Origin: Sulfurimonas sp.
Lineage (GTDB): Bacteria; Campylobacterota; Campylobacteria; Campylobacterales; Sulfurimonadaceae
Assembly: GCA_003978475.1 (NCBI GenBank)
Contig: QNZR01000059.1
Coordinates: 1 to 7,200, forward strand
Reading direction: 5' to 3'
Length of the DNA stretch: 7,200 nucleotides
Positions 1 to 6,553 of the stretch are shown one piece after another. Numbering within the stretch: position 1 is the first letter of the stretch; each line of letters starts with the position of its first letter. Position numbers and translations under genes: made by a program. Below the pieces are notes generated by a model. The model made no database searches, was not told the origin of the DNA, and saw only the letters and a program-made list of their open reading frames with translations.

Positions 1-1
1 A

Positions 2-1465
2 CGTACTTTGACTACCGAATTGCAAGCCATTTCACCCAATCCACTGCTTATTGCCCTCGATCAAGAAGGCGGCAGGGTTGCCCGCATGAAACCCGAAGAC
101 GGTTTTATCGCTACACCCAGTGCCGCATATTTAGCCGCCGCGACAGATGATACTCTGGCAAAAAGAGCCTATGCCAGGATGGCCAAAGAGCTGCATGACC
201 ATGGAATTACCTGTAATTTTGCCCCCGTTGTCGATTTGGCACGAAACCCTAAAAACAAGGTTATCGTCGGTCTGGAACGTGCCTATGCCCAAGACCCGGA
301 CACCGTAGTGCATTACGCCACTATCCTTATGGAAGCGCAACAACAACAGGGAATTATCAGCGTACTGAAGCATTTTCCCGGTCACGGCTCGTCACTGGGA
401 GATTCGCACGCCGGCTTTGTCGATGTCACACAGACGTGGAGCCCCATAGAGCTTGAACCTTACCGCCGACTCATCCATCAGAACAATGTTGCCATGATTA
501 TGACCGCTCATGTCTATAATGCTCACCTCGATGCCGCCTACCCCGCCACCCTCTCCCACAAAATCAATACCGGGCTGCTTCGCCATACCCTGCACTACCG
601 AGGTGTCATTATCAGCGATGATCTTCAGATGCATGCCATTTCCAAACAGTATGATCTCAATACGACCTTGACGCTTGCCATTAACGCGGGGGTCGATATG
701 CTGCTCTTTGGCAATCAACTAGCTCACAACAGCATTGCGCAGCTGGTCGAGACCATAGCCGCGCTGGTTCGCACCCAAGCCATTCCCATAACACGCATTC
801 AAGAGTCATATCGACGCATCAATGCCCTGCTTCAACGTTCTGATATTCCGTTGAGCATCATCGATCGTCCCATAGATTTTGGTACCAAACGCCTTGCCAT
901 GACCCGTCAGTACATACAGCAGCATTATGATCGTAATGTCAGCACTATTACTATTGAACCCAAAATCATTGTCCTGCACTGGACTGCCGTTATGGATGAA
1001 AACGACGCATTCAAACGGCTTCAGGGCGAGACACTCTTTCGTGATCGCAGCGATATTGCCGATGCCGGACAACTTAATGTCTCGGCACATTTTATGGTGG
1101 CACGCGACGGTACTATCTACCGGCTCATGCCTGAAACCTGGATGGCACGCCATGTTATCGGCTTGAATTACTCCAGTATCGGTATTGAAAATGTTGGCGG
1201 TGAAGATAATATCAAGGAGGATTTAACCCCGGCACAGGTACGTGCCAATATTGCATTAGTACGCTATCTTAAACAGAAATATCCCGGCATTAAATACCTC
1301 ATCGGTCATCACGAGTATCGTGCCATGGAGTCCACACCGCTCTGGCTGGAAACCGACCAAAGCTACCGTACCCGAAAAAAAGATCCCGGAGAAACATTTA
1401 TGTCGCAGGTTCGCCGCGGAGTACGTGATCTGATGCTACAACAGCCTCCCCGTAAAGCAGAGTGA
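2..1465 (+). CDS. nagZ: NagZ-type beta-N-acetylglucosaminidase fused to a zinc N-acetylmuramoyl-L-alanine amidase (5' partial)
   Basis: The frame is open to the left edge, so the true start is upstream. The TTG at 8 only looks like a start. Residues are counted from it. Residues 12-277 are a GH3 domain: DQEGGRV at 18-24, KHFPGHG at 121-127, the GDSH loop with the NagZ Asp/His dyad (D132, H134), and SDDLQM at 203-208, whose first Asp is the expected nucleophile. In E. coli NagZ the DQEGG motif lies about 60 residues in, so roughly 40 residues plus any signal peptide are missing. After a linker, residues 319-475 form an Amidase_2 domain. VLHWTA has H324, IGHHE has H434 and KKDPG has D459; these match the AmpD/AmiD zinc ligands. 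NagZ removes GlcNAc from GlcNAc-anhMurNAc-peptides, and the amidase cuts the MurNAc-L-Ala bond. Both domains look intact. The cellular location cannot be judged without the N-terminus. Domain calls are firm; the coupling of the two activities is inferred. Confidence 0.93.
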   Translation, partial: RTLTTELQAISPNPLLIALDQEGGRVARMKPEDGFIATPSAAYLAAATDDTLAKRAYARMAKELHDHGITCNFAPVVDLARNPKNKVIVGLERAYAQDPDTVVHYATILMEAQQQQGIISVLKHFPGHGSSLGDSHAGFVDVTQTWSPIELEPYRRLIHQNNVAMIMTAHVYNAHLDAAYPATLSHKINTGLLRHTLHYRGVIISDDLQMHAISKQYDLNTTLTLAINAGVDMLLFGNQLAHNSIAQLVETIAALVRTQAIPITRIQESYRRINALLQRSDIPLSIIDRPIDFGTKRLAMTRQYIQQHYDRNVSTITIEPKIIVLHWTAVMDENDAFKRLQGETLFRDRSDIADAGQLNVSAHFMVARDGTIYRLMPETWMARHVIGLNYSSIGIENVGGEDNIKEDLTPAQVRANIALVRYLKQKYPGIKYLIGHHEYRAMESTPLWLETDQSYRTRKKDPGETFMSQVRRGVRDLMLQQPPRKAE

Positions 1466-2973
1466 TGCAGAGCGGATTTGCAACACTGGACTGGCTGGTA
1501 TTTACCGCCTACTTTCTTATGCTTGCCATAACCTCACTGCTGCTTTCACAAACCAAGATTCGTACTTCCCGCGACTATTTTGTCGGATCCAATCGCATGC
1601 CGATGCTAGCGGTTGCCATCTCTGTTCTGGCAACATCCCAGTCAGCCGCCACATTTTTGGGTGGCCCGGAGTACTCCTATCGTAACGACCTCACCTTTTT
1701 GGGGTTTTATCTCTCCGCGCTGCTGGCGGTATGGTTTGTCGCCAAAGTGCTCATTCCCCGATTTTACGCCATTAATGCCGTTACGGTCTACGAACTGCTG
1801 CAGATACGTTACGGCGAGCGTGCCAAACGTTACGCAGGTGTCATGTTTTTGCTTGGCAGACTCTTTGCCAGTGGAGCACGGCTCTATATCGGCGCTTTAG
1901 CCGTCTCCATGATTCTTTTTAACGACATTGCTTTTTTACATGTCAGTTACGCCATTGCATTGTTAATGCTCGGAGCCCTTGCCTACACCTACTTTGGCGG
2001 CGTCAAATCCGTCATCTTTAGTGATGTTATTCAGGCAATAACCTACATCGGTGCCGGTATTGCCGTTTTAGTCTATCTCTACATGGCTCTTGAGAGCGAC
2101 CTAAACACCATCATAACAACCCTGCAGGCCGATGACAAGCTTCGTCTTATTGACTGGAGTTTCAGCTGGTCATCGGAAGGAAAGTTCAATATTTTTGGTC
2201 TGCTCACCGGATGGCTGCTGCTCAATATTGCCGCCTACGGACTGGATCAGGATATGACCCAACGGGTATTGAGCTGCAAAGATGCTGCCTCGGGACAGCG
2301 CTCGCTCTACTACTCCATTGTCTTTACCGTTCCCGTGGTACTGCTTTTTTTAACCATTGGTCTGCTTCTTTATCTCTTTTACCGGCACCATGAGATCGTA
2401 CAGCATTTTCAAGGAGAGCAGGTGACCATTTTTATGTACTACATTTTAAATGAGATGCCAGAAGGACTTAAAGGTCTGGTCACCGTCGGTGCCGTCGCTG
2501 CGGCGCTCTCAAGCACCAATTCAGTTTTGGGGGCGATGGCATCGGTTGCCGTTGAAGATCTCTACAAGCCGCTCAAACTCCGCCACGCCGCCGTCAATGA
2601 AGCACACTTTGTTACGGCCGCGCGCATTAGCGTCCTCGGATTTGCCGTGGCGCTCTGCCTTATGGCAATGCTTGGCTACCTTGTACATCACGACAGTGAC
2701 CTGCCCCTGTTGAGCTTTGCTCTGGGTGTGATGGCATTTGCCTACTCGGGGCTATTGGGTGTGTACGGTGCCGCTATTTTTACCCGGCGTGGCAGTGAGC
2801 GCAGCGTGCTCTATGCACTTATTGGCGGGTTTGTCACCGTTTTGTCACTGCAACCCTACCTGTTTGGTGCCGATATCGGCTTTGCCTGGCAAATGGTTTT
2901 GGGAACGGTGGTCTCTTTTGGCATCATGCAGCTAGATAGCACCCAACCGACACCCATTAAGGAGTCACCATGA
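1465..2973 (+). CDS. Sodium:solute symporter (SSS family), probable importer of a peptidoglycan-derived sugar
   Basis: This is a 502-residue inner-membrane protein with about 13 hydrophobic segments, normal for SSS transporters. The first segment is around residues 8-28. Family marks include SQSAATFLGG (58-67), the signature YFGGVKSVIFSDVIQ (176-190), the second signature GLDQDMTQR (259-267), and AALSSTNSVLG (346-356). In that last motif S349 and S350 align with the Na2-site serines of vSGLT. The ATG at 1465 shares one base with the preceding stop (TGATG). A GTG at 1462 would add one residue and is the alternative start. Its place between a muropeptide hydrolase and anmK suggests Na+-driven uptake of anhMurNAc, MurNAc or GlcNAc. 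That substrate is inferred from neighbours only, since SSS members also carry sugars, amino acids, sialic acid and other solutes. Confidence 0.93.
   Translation: MQSGFATLDWLVFTAYFLMLAITSLLLSQTKIRTSRDYFVGSNRMPMLAVAISVLATSQSAATFLGGPEYSYRNDLTFLGFYLSALLAVWFVAKVLIPRFYAINAVTVYELLQIRYGERAKRYAGVMFLLGRLFASGARLYIGALAVSMILFNDIAFLHVSYAIALLMLGALAYTYFGGVKSVIFSDVIQAITYIGAGIAVLVYLYMALESDLNTIITTLQADDKLRLIDWSFSWSSEGKFNIFGLLTGWLLLNIAAYGLDQDMTQRVLSCKDAASGQRSLYYSIVFTVPVVLLFLTIGLLLYLFYRHHEIVQHFQGEQVTIFMYYILNEMPEGLKGLVTVGAVAAALSSTNSVLGAMASVAVEDLYKPLKLRHAAVNEAHFVTAARISVLGFAVALCLMAMLGYLVHHDSDLPLLSFALGVMAFAYSGLLGVYGAAIFTRRGSERSVLYALIGGFVTVLSLQPYLFGADIGFAWQMVLGTVVSFGIMQLDSTQPTPIKESP
2958..2964 (+). promoter_or_regulatory. 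Strong ribosome binding site of anmK
   Basis: TAAGGAG ends five bases before the ATG at 2970. It lies inside the last codons of the symporter gene, whose stop overlaps the anmK start as ATGA. This arrangement fixes the anmK start and suggests translational coupling. Confidence 0.8.
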
Positions 2974-4058
2974 ATACGTACTACATCGGTGTCATGTCCG
3001 GTACCAGTCTGGACGGGGTTGATGTTGTCTTGTGTACGATACATCAAGACCGTTGCACTGTGCTGTTTTCGCATGAACATCCTTTTCCCCAATCCCTCAA
3101 AAATACCGTTTTGCATTGCATCGCCCATCGCGTCTCCCTTGCAGATGTCGGAGTGCTTCACCATCGCCTGGGGCAGCTGTTTTCCCAAGCGGTTAACACA
3201 TTGCTGGCAGAGGCTTGCATTGCTCCTGAGGCCGTAGAAGCCATCGGCTTGCACGGGCAAACCCTCTGGCATGAGCCCAATGGTTCCTACCCCTTTTCCA
3301 TGCAACTGGGTGATGCCGCCATTGTCGCTGTAGAGACCGGCATTGATGTTGTCAGTGACTTTCGCAGTAAAGATCTCTCTCTTGGCGGGCAGGGAGCCCC
3401 CTTTGCTCCGGTATTTCACCATTTTCTTTTTGCCAATTTGCACGGAGTCAGTGCCGTCGTCAATATTGGGGGTATGGCGAACATCACCATTATCGACGAT
3501 CCGCTGCAAGGGTATGATACCGGTCCGGGCAATGTCCTGCTGGATCTTTGGATACAGCGCCATCAAAACGTCGCTTTTGACCGTGACGGAGCATGGGCAC
3601 AAAGTGGGAATGTCCATTCTGAATTGTTGAAGCGAATGCTGCAGGAGCCGTACTTTTTACAACCGCCTCCAAAAAGTACGGGACGAGAACACTTTAACGA
3701 GACCTGGATTACCAATAGGTTGGCTCATTTACATGTCACACCCGCTGATGTACAGGCTACCCTGCTCGCACTTACGGTACATACCATTGCCGATGCGGTA
3801 CACAACAGCACTGCAATACGCCTGCTGTTATGTGGAGGCGGTGCAAAAAACGGTACGCTTGTCGCGCAGCTTTGTGCACGTCTGGAAGATATTGAAGTCA
3901 ATCGAACTGACACTTATGGCGTCAGTAGCGATATGATGGAAGCCATGACCTTTGCATGGCTGGCATATAAACGACTTCGCCATGAGAGTGTCCCCCTGCA
4001 TAACGTCACCGGTGCCAAACGCAATACCATCCTGGGAGCCGTCTATGCAAGCCGTTAA
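2970..4058 (+). CDS. anmK: Anhydro-N-acetylmuramic acid kinase AnmK
   Basis: AnmK opens the 1,6-anhydro ring of anhMurNAc and phosphorylates it with ATP, giving MurNAc-6-phosphate in the cytoplasm. The 362 residues are close to the 369 of the E. coli enzyme. The whole set of family motifs is present: GVMSGTSLDGVD (7-18) for phosphate binding, GQTLWHEP, SDFRSKDLSLGGQGAPFAP, NIGGMANIT, GYDTGPGN (181-188, with D183 the likely catalytic base), PPPKSTGREHF and the CGGGAKNG adenosine-site motif (288-295). The start is set by a good Shine-Dalgarno and a four-base ATGA overlap with the symporter. The 3' end overlaps amgK by 14 bases. No frameshift or missing key residue is visible. AnmK with AmgK and MurU matches the salvage route described in Pseudomonas, which also needs the MurNAc-6-phosphate phosphatase MupP, not seen here. 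Confidence 0.97.
   Translation: MNTYYIGVMSGTSLDGVDVVLCTIHQDRCTVLFSHEHPFPQSLKNTVLHCIAHRVSLADVGVLHHRLGQLFSQAVNTLLAEACIAPEAVEAIGLHGQTLWHEPNGSYPFSMQLGDAAIVAVETGIDVVSDFRSKDLSLGGQGAPFAPVFHHFLFANLHGVSAVVNIGGMANITIIDDPLQGYDTGPGNVLLDLWIQRHQNVAFDRDGAWAQSGNVHSELLKRMLQEPYFLQPPPKSTGREHFNETWITNRLAHLHVTPADVQATLLALTVHTIADAVHNSTAIRLLLCGGGAKNGTLVAQLCARLEDIEVNRTDTYGVSSDMMEAMTFAWLAYKRLRHESVPLHNVTGAKRNTILGAVYASR
3648..3681. repeat. Perfect 11-base inverted repeat with a 12-base loop inside anmK
   Basis: CCGTACTTTTT at 3648-3658 is the exact reverse complement of AAAAAGTACGG at 3671-3681. It falls in the codons for the conserved AnmK stretch from EPYF to PPPKSTG, so protein constraint explains part of it. It could form an mRNA hairpin; any function is unproven. 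Confidence 0.6.
4034..4038 (+). promoter_or_regulatory. Ribosome binding site that fixes the amgK start
   Basis: GGGAG lies six bases before the ATG at 4045, inside the end of anmK. It supports this start over the upstream in-frame ATG at 3952, which would add 31 residues encoded within anmK and unlike the AmgK family N-terminus. Confidence 0.65.
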
Positions 4059-5019
4059 TGCCTATCTTGCCGCAACACCCTGGAGGCACTGGCATCTGGA
4101 AAAAGCATCTGCCGATGCCAGTTTTCGGCGCTATTTTCGTCTGACGCATGACGAAAAAAGTGTTATTCTTATGGATGCGTCATTGGAAAAAGCATCGCTA
4201 AAACCCTTTATGGATGTCACGACCCGACTCCATAGGGTCGGGGTTCATGCCCCCAGAATTTTAGACCACTCTCTTGCCGGCGGCTTTCTTGTTCTTGAAG
4301 ATTTTGGCTCGACTCACTATCTTAATGTACTTGACACACACAATTATCATGCACTTTATACGCAGGCAATACGCGAAATCGTTGCTATGCAACGCGCCGA
4401 TGTCACCGGCTTACCTCTCTACGACAATACCTTTTTACTGGCGGAAATGCAACTAATGCCGGAATGGTTCCTGGATCGCTATTTACATGTAAATCTTGAT
4501 GTTTCGACAACCCAAATACTACAGCAAAGCTTACGGGACATTGCCGATGAAGTTCTTGCACAGCCTCAAGGATTTTTTGTCCATCGGGATTTTCACTCGC
4601 GCAATCTCATGCTGCCTCCGGAAGGGGGCATCGGTATTATTGATTATCAAGATGCCATGAGCGGTGCACTCACTTATGATCTGGTCTCCCTTTTAAAAGA
4701 TTGCTACATCGCTTTTGAGCCTCGTGACATACAGAGACTGGCACTGGTATTTCGTGATCTCACCGGACTGAACGTTCCGGATGCTCGCTTCTTGCGCTGG
4801 TTTGATTTTATGAGTATGCAGCGCCATCTCAAAGTACTGGGGATCTTCTGCCGGCTCCACCTGCGTGATGGTAAAAACGGCTACCTGAAAGATTTGCCTC
4901 TTACCCTGGAGTATCTGCGCAGAGATACTCAAAAGTATGAAAAAACGAAAAAACTTGCTACACTATTAGAAAAAATTACCCTTCCAAATATCACAAAGGA
5001 GTTACATGAAATGGGATGA
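4045..5019 (+). CDS. amgK: N-acetylmuramate/N-acetylglucosamine anomeric kinase AmgK
   Basis: AmgK phosphorylates MurNAc (and GlcNAc) at C1 with ATP, giving the alpha-1-phosphate that MurU uses. The 324-residue protein has the aminoglycoside-phosphotransferase-like kinase fold. ASFRRYFRL (25-33) is the typical N-terminal AmgK motif in the nucleotide loop, followed by VILMDAS. The catalytic loop is HRDFHSRN (180-187), with D182 as base and N187 as metal ligand. IIDYQDA (198-204) supplies the metal-binding D200. The start at 4045 rather than the longer frame from 3952 follows from the Shine-Dalgarno and from where family similarity begins. It overlaps anmK by 14 bases and the downstream peptidase gene by 14 bases. 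Pfam APH also covers choline and homoserine kinases, but the FRRYFR motif and linkage to anmK and murU make AmgK the clear choice. Confidence 0.94.
   Translation: MQAVNAYLAATPWRHWHLEKASADASFRRYFRLTHDEKSVILMDASLEKASLKPFMDVTTRLHRVGVHAPRILDHSLAGGFLVLEDFGSTHYLNVLDTHNYHALYTQAIREIVAMQRADVTGLPLYDNTFLLAEMQLMPEWFLDRYLHVNLDVSTTQILQQSLRDIADEVLAQPQGFFVHRDFHSRNLMLPPEGGIGIIDYQDAMSGALTYDLVSLLKDCYIAFEPRDIQRLALVFRDLTGLNVPDARFLRWFDFMSMQRHLKVLGIFCRLHLRDGKNGYLKDLPLTLEYLRRDTQKYEKTKKLATLLEKITLPNITKELHEMG
4995..5001 (+). promoter_or_regulatory. Ribosome binding site of the zinc peptidase gene
   Basis: AAAGGAG lies four bases before the ATG at 5006, inside the last codons of amgK. It is the best Shine-Dalgarno match in the window besides that of anmK and fixes the start of the next gene. 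Confidence 0.8.
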
Positions 5020-5896
5020 TCTACGCCGGAGCGGCAATATTGAAGACATGCGCTCACGCGGACCGGTTCGCGGTGCTTCGGGTGGGCGCGGCGGTATGCG
5101 GCTACTCTTTCCCCTTGCCAAAATGCTCATTGGCACCAAAATAGGACGCATTGTTCTGATTATTGGTGTGGTCGCATATTTTATGGGTTTTAACCCTTTG
5201 GCACTGCTTGATACACCGGCGGTGGCACCGCAAAATACTGCCGCTCCTACAACGGCACAAGATAATGAAAGCGCGGCCTTTGTCTCTGCGGTTCTTGCCC
5301 AGACTGAAGATGTCTGGAACACGCAGTTTGCAGCAGCCGGAACAACCTACAAAGAACCCAAGCTGGTACTCTTTCGCCAGAGTATTCAAAGTGCCTGCGG
5401 CTATGCCGATGCCCAGGTAGGACCGTTTTACTGTCCGGTCGATCAAAAAGTCTATCTTGATTTAGGCTTTTTTGATGAACTCACCCGCCGCCATCATGCA
5501 CCGGGTGATTTCGCCCAGGCCTATGTCATTGCCCACGAGATCGGTCATCACGTACAAAACCTTGTCGGTACACTCAATAAATCCCATCAGGCAAAACAGA
5601 TGGCACGCAGCAGTTCTCAGGCCAATGCCGTTCAGGTCAAAGTGGAACTTCAGGCCGATTGCTACGCCGGCATATGGGCACACTATGTTAACGCCAAAGG
5701 CACCATCTTGGAACCGGGCGATATTGAAGAAGCGCTTAATGCCGCCAGCGCCATTGGCGATGACACCCTGCAAAAGCAGGCGCAAGGCTACGTTGTTCCG
5801 GACACATTTACCCATGGCAGCTCCGCCGAGCGAATGGCATGGTTTAACCGCGGTTTTAAAAGTGGTTCGCTTCAAGCCTGCAATACCGGTCTGTAA
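5006..5896 (+). CDS. ypfJ: YpfJ-type neutral zinc metallopeptidase, membrane-anchored
   Basis: This 296-residue protein belongs to the Zn_peptidase family (PF04228; E. coli YpfJ is about 287 residues). It starts with the typical MKWDDLRRSGNIEDMR and a Gly/Arg-rich stretch to about residue 31. One hydrophobic segment follows at about 46-62 (IGRIVLIIGVVAYFMGF), with basic residues before it, predicting an N-in anchor and a periplasmic catalytic domain. AHEIGHHVQ (176-184) carries HExxH with H177, E178 and H181. VELQADCYAG (213-222) is the second conserved block, with E214 a possible third zinc ligand. THGSSAERMAWFNRGF is the usual C-terminal motif. The substrate is unknown in the family as far as I know. 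Its position between amgK and murU, with tight overlap, is unusual for a salvage pathway. A role in envelope maintenance, or simple hitch-hiking, are both possible. Confidence 0.93.
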   Translation: MKWDDLRRSGNIEDMRSRGPVRGASGGRGGMRLLFPLAKMLIGTKIGRIVLIIGVVAYFMGFNPLALLDTPAVAPQNTAAPTTAQDNESAAFVSAVLAQTEDVWNTQFAAAGTTYKEPKLVLFRQSIQSACGYADAQVGPFYCPVDQKVYLDLGFFDELTRRHHAPGDFAQAYVIAHEIGHHVQNLVGTLNKSHQAKQMARSSSQANAVQVKVELQADCYAGIWAHYVNAKGTILEPGDIEEALNAASAIGDDTLQKQAQGYVVPDTFTHGSSAERMAWFNRGFKSGSLQACNTGL

Positions 5897-5902
5897 TATC
5901 AT

Positions 5903-6553
5903 ATGAAAGCAATGATTCTCTCAGCCGGTCGCGGCGAACGGATGCGGCCTTTAAGTGACACACTTCCCAAACCTCTGCTAGAGGTTCGCGGCAAACCACT
6001 CATTGTCCACCATCTTGAACGACTCGCACACAACGGTTTTACAGAGGTTATCATCAATATTGCACATCTGGGGCATATGATTCCCGATACCCTTGGCAGT
6101 GGCGCAGAGTGGGGTCTGCACATTACCTATTCGGATGAGCAGTCCACAGGAGCACTCGAGAGTGCCGGCGGCATTGTCAATGCCCTGCCTCTTTTAGGCG
6201 AAACATTTGTCGTCATTAACGGCGATATCTGGTGTGACTATGAGGTCACTCCCCATTATCAGCTCAAACAGTATCTTGCCCATCTCATTCTTGTTCCTAA
6301 CCCGCCCCAGCATCTTGAAGGAGACTTTGCTCTCGTTAATGGGCATGTTACCAATCAAGGGACGCAGCAGTGGACCTTTAGCGGTATTGGCTATTACCGC
6401 AGGGAACTTTTTAAGAACCTCACACCCGCACCTTTACCTCTGGCACCCCTACTGCGTGAAGCAGCAGCTAACAGACGTGTTAGTGGTATGTTATATGAAG
6501 GTGTCTGGCATGACGTCGGTACTCCCGCGCGTCTGAAGGCACTCCGATCCTAG
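5903..6553 (+). CDS. murU: N-acetylmuramate alpha-1-phosphate uridylyltransferase MurU
   Basis: MurU joins MurNAc-1-phosphate and UTP to give UDP-MurNAc and pyrophosphate, feeding salvaged sugar into the MurC step and bypassing fosfomycin-sensitive MurA. At 216 residues it is near the Pseudomonas putida enzyme (about 223). It has the nucleotidyltransferase signature AGRGERMRP (8-16) with LPKPL and K23, the metal-binding VINGDIWCD with D108, the family stretch FSGIGYYRRELF, and the C-terminal VWHDVGTPARL with D204 as the likely second metal ligand. The short length, lacking a C-terminal acetyltransferase domain, separates it from GlmU; linkage to amgK separates it from other small sugar-1-phosphate nucleotidyltransferases. 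It starts six bases after the peptidase stop, and I see no clear Shine-Dalgarno before it. Its TAG stop lies in a CTAG shared with the convergent gene. Confidence 0.94.
   Translation: MKAMILSAGRGERMRPLSDTLPKPLLEVRGKPLIVHHLERLAHNGFTEVIINIAHLGHMIPDTLGSGAEWGLHITYSDEQSTGALESAGGIVNALPLLGETFVVINGDIWCDYEVTPHYQLKQYLAHLILVPNPPQHLEGDFALVNGHVTNQGTQQWTFSGIGYYRRELFKNLTPAPLPLAPLLREAAANRRVSGMLYEGVWHDVGTPARLKALRS
6550..6553. other. Palindromic CTAG carrying both convergent stop codons
   Basis: murU ends with TAG at 6551-6553 on the + strand. The mutarotase gene ends with TAG read from 6552 to 6550 on the - strand. The two reading frames overlap by four bases, leaving no room for an intergenic terminator. 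Confidence 0.95.

Noticed and set aside
8..10. TTG as the start of the NagZ-amidase gene
   Set aside because: The frame is open upstream, and the NagZ fold needs about 40 more residues before DQEGG, so this is an internal codon of a gene cut by the window edge.
2856..3617. 253-codon open frame on the - strand
   Set aside because: It lies antisense to the end of the symporter gene and the first half of anmK, both of which carry complete family motifs. Its translation shows no recognisable domain.
3952..4044. Upstream in-frame extension of amgK from the ATG at 3952
   Set aside because: The extra 31 residues come from anmK sequence in another frame and do not resemble the AmgK N-terminus. The ATG at 4045 has a well-spaced GGGAG and starts where the family similarity begins.
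4331..4362. Perfect TTGACA resembling a -35 box inside amgK
   Set aside because: The A/T-rich bases downstream match a -10 box only partly and at 18-20 base spacing, and the site is well inside amgK with no gene start just after it.
4937..4977. A-rich stretch near the end of amgK
   Set aside because: It encodes a Lys/Glu-rich C-terminal tail of AmgK. There is no stem before it, so it is not a terminator on either strand.
5462..5906. Overlapping open frames of about 145 codons on both strands within the zinc peptidase gene
   Set aside because: They are alternate-frame readings of the peptidase coding region, whose HExxH and ADCYAG motifs are in the accepted frame. No Shine-Dalgarno or family motif supports them.
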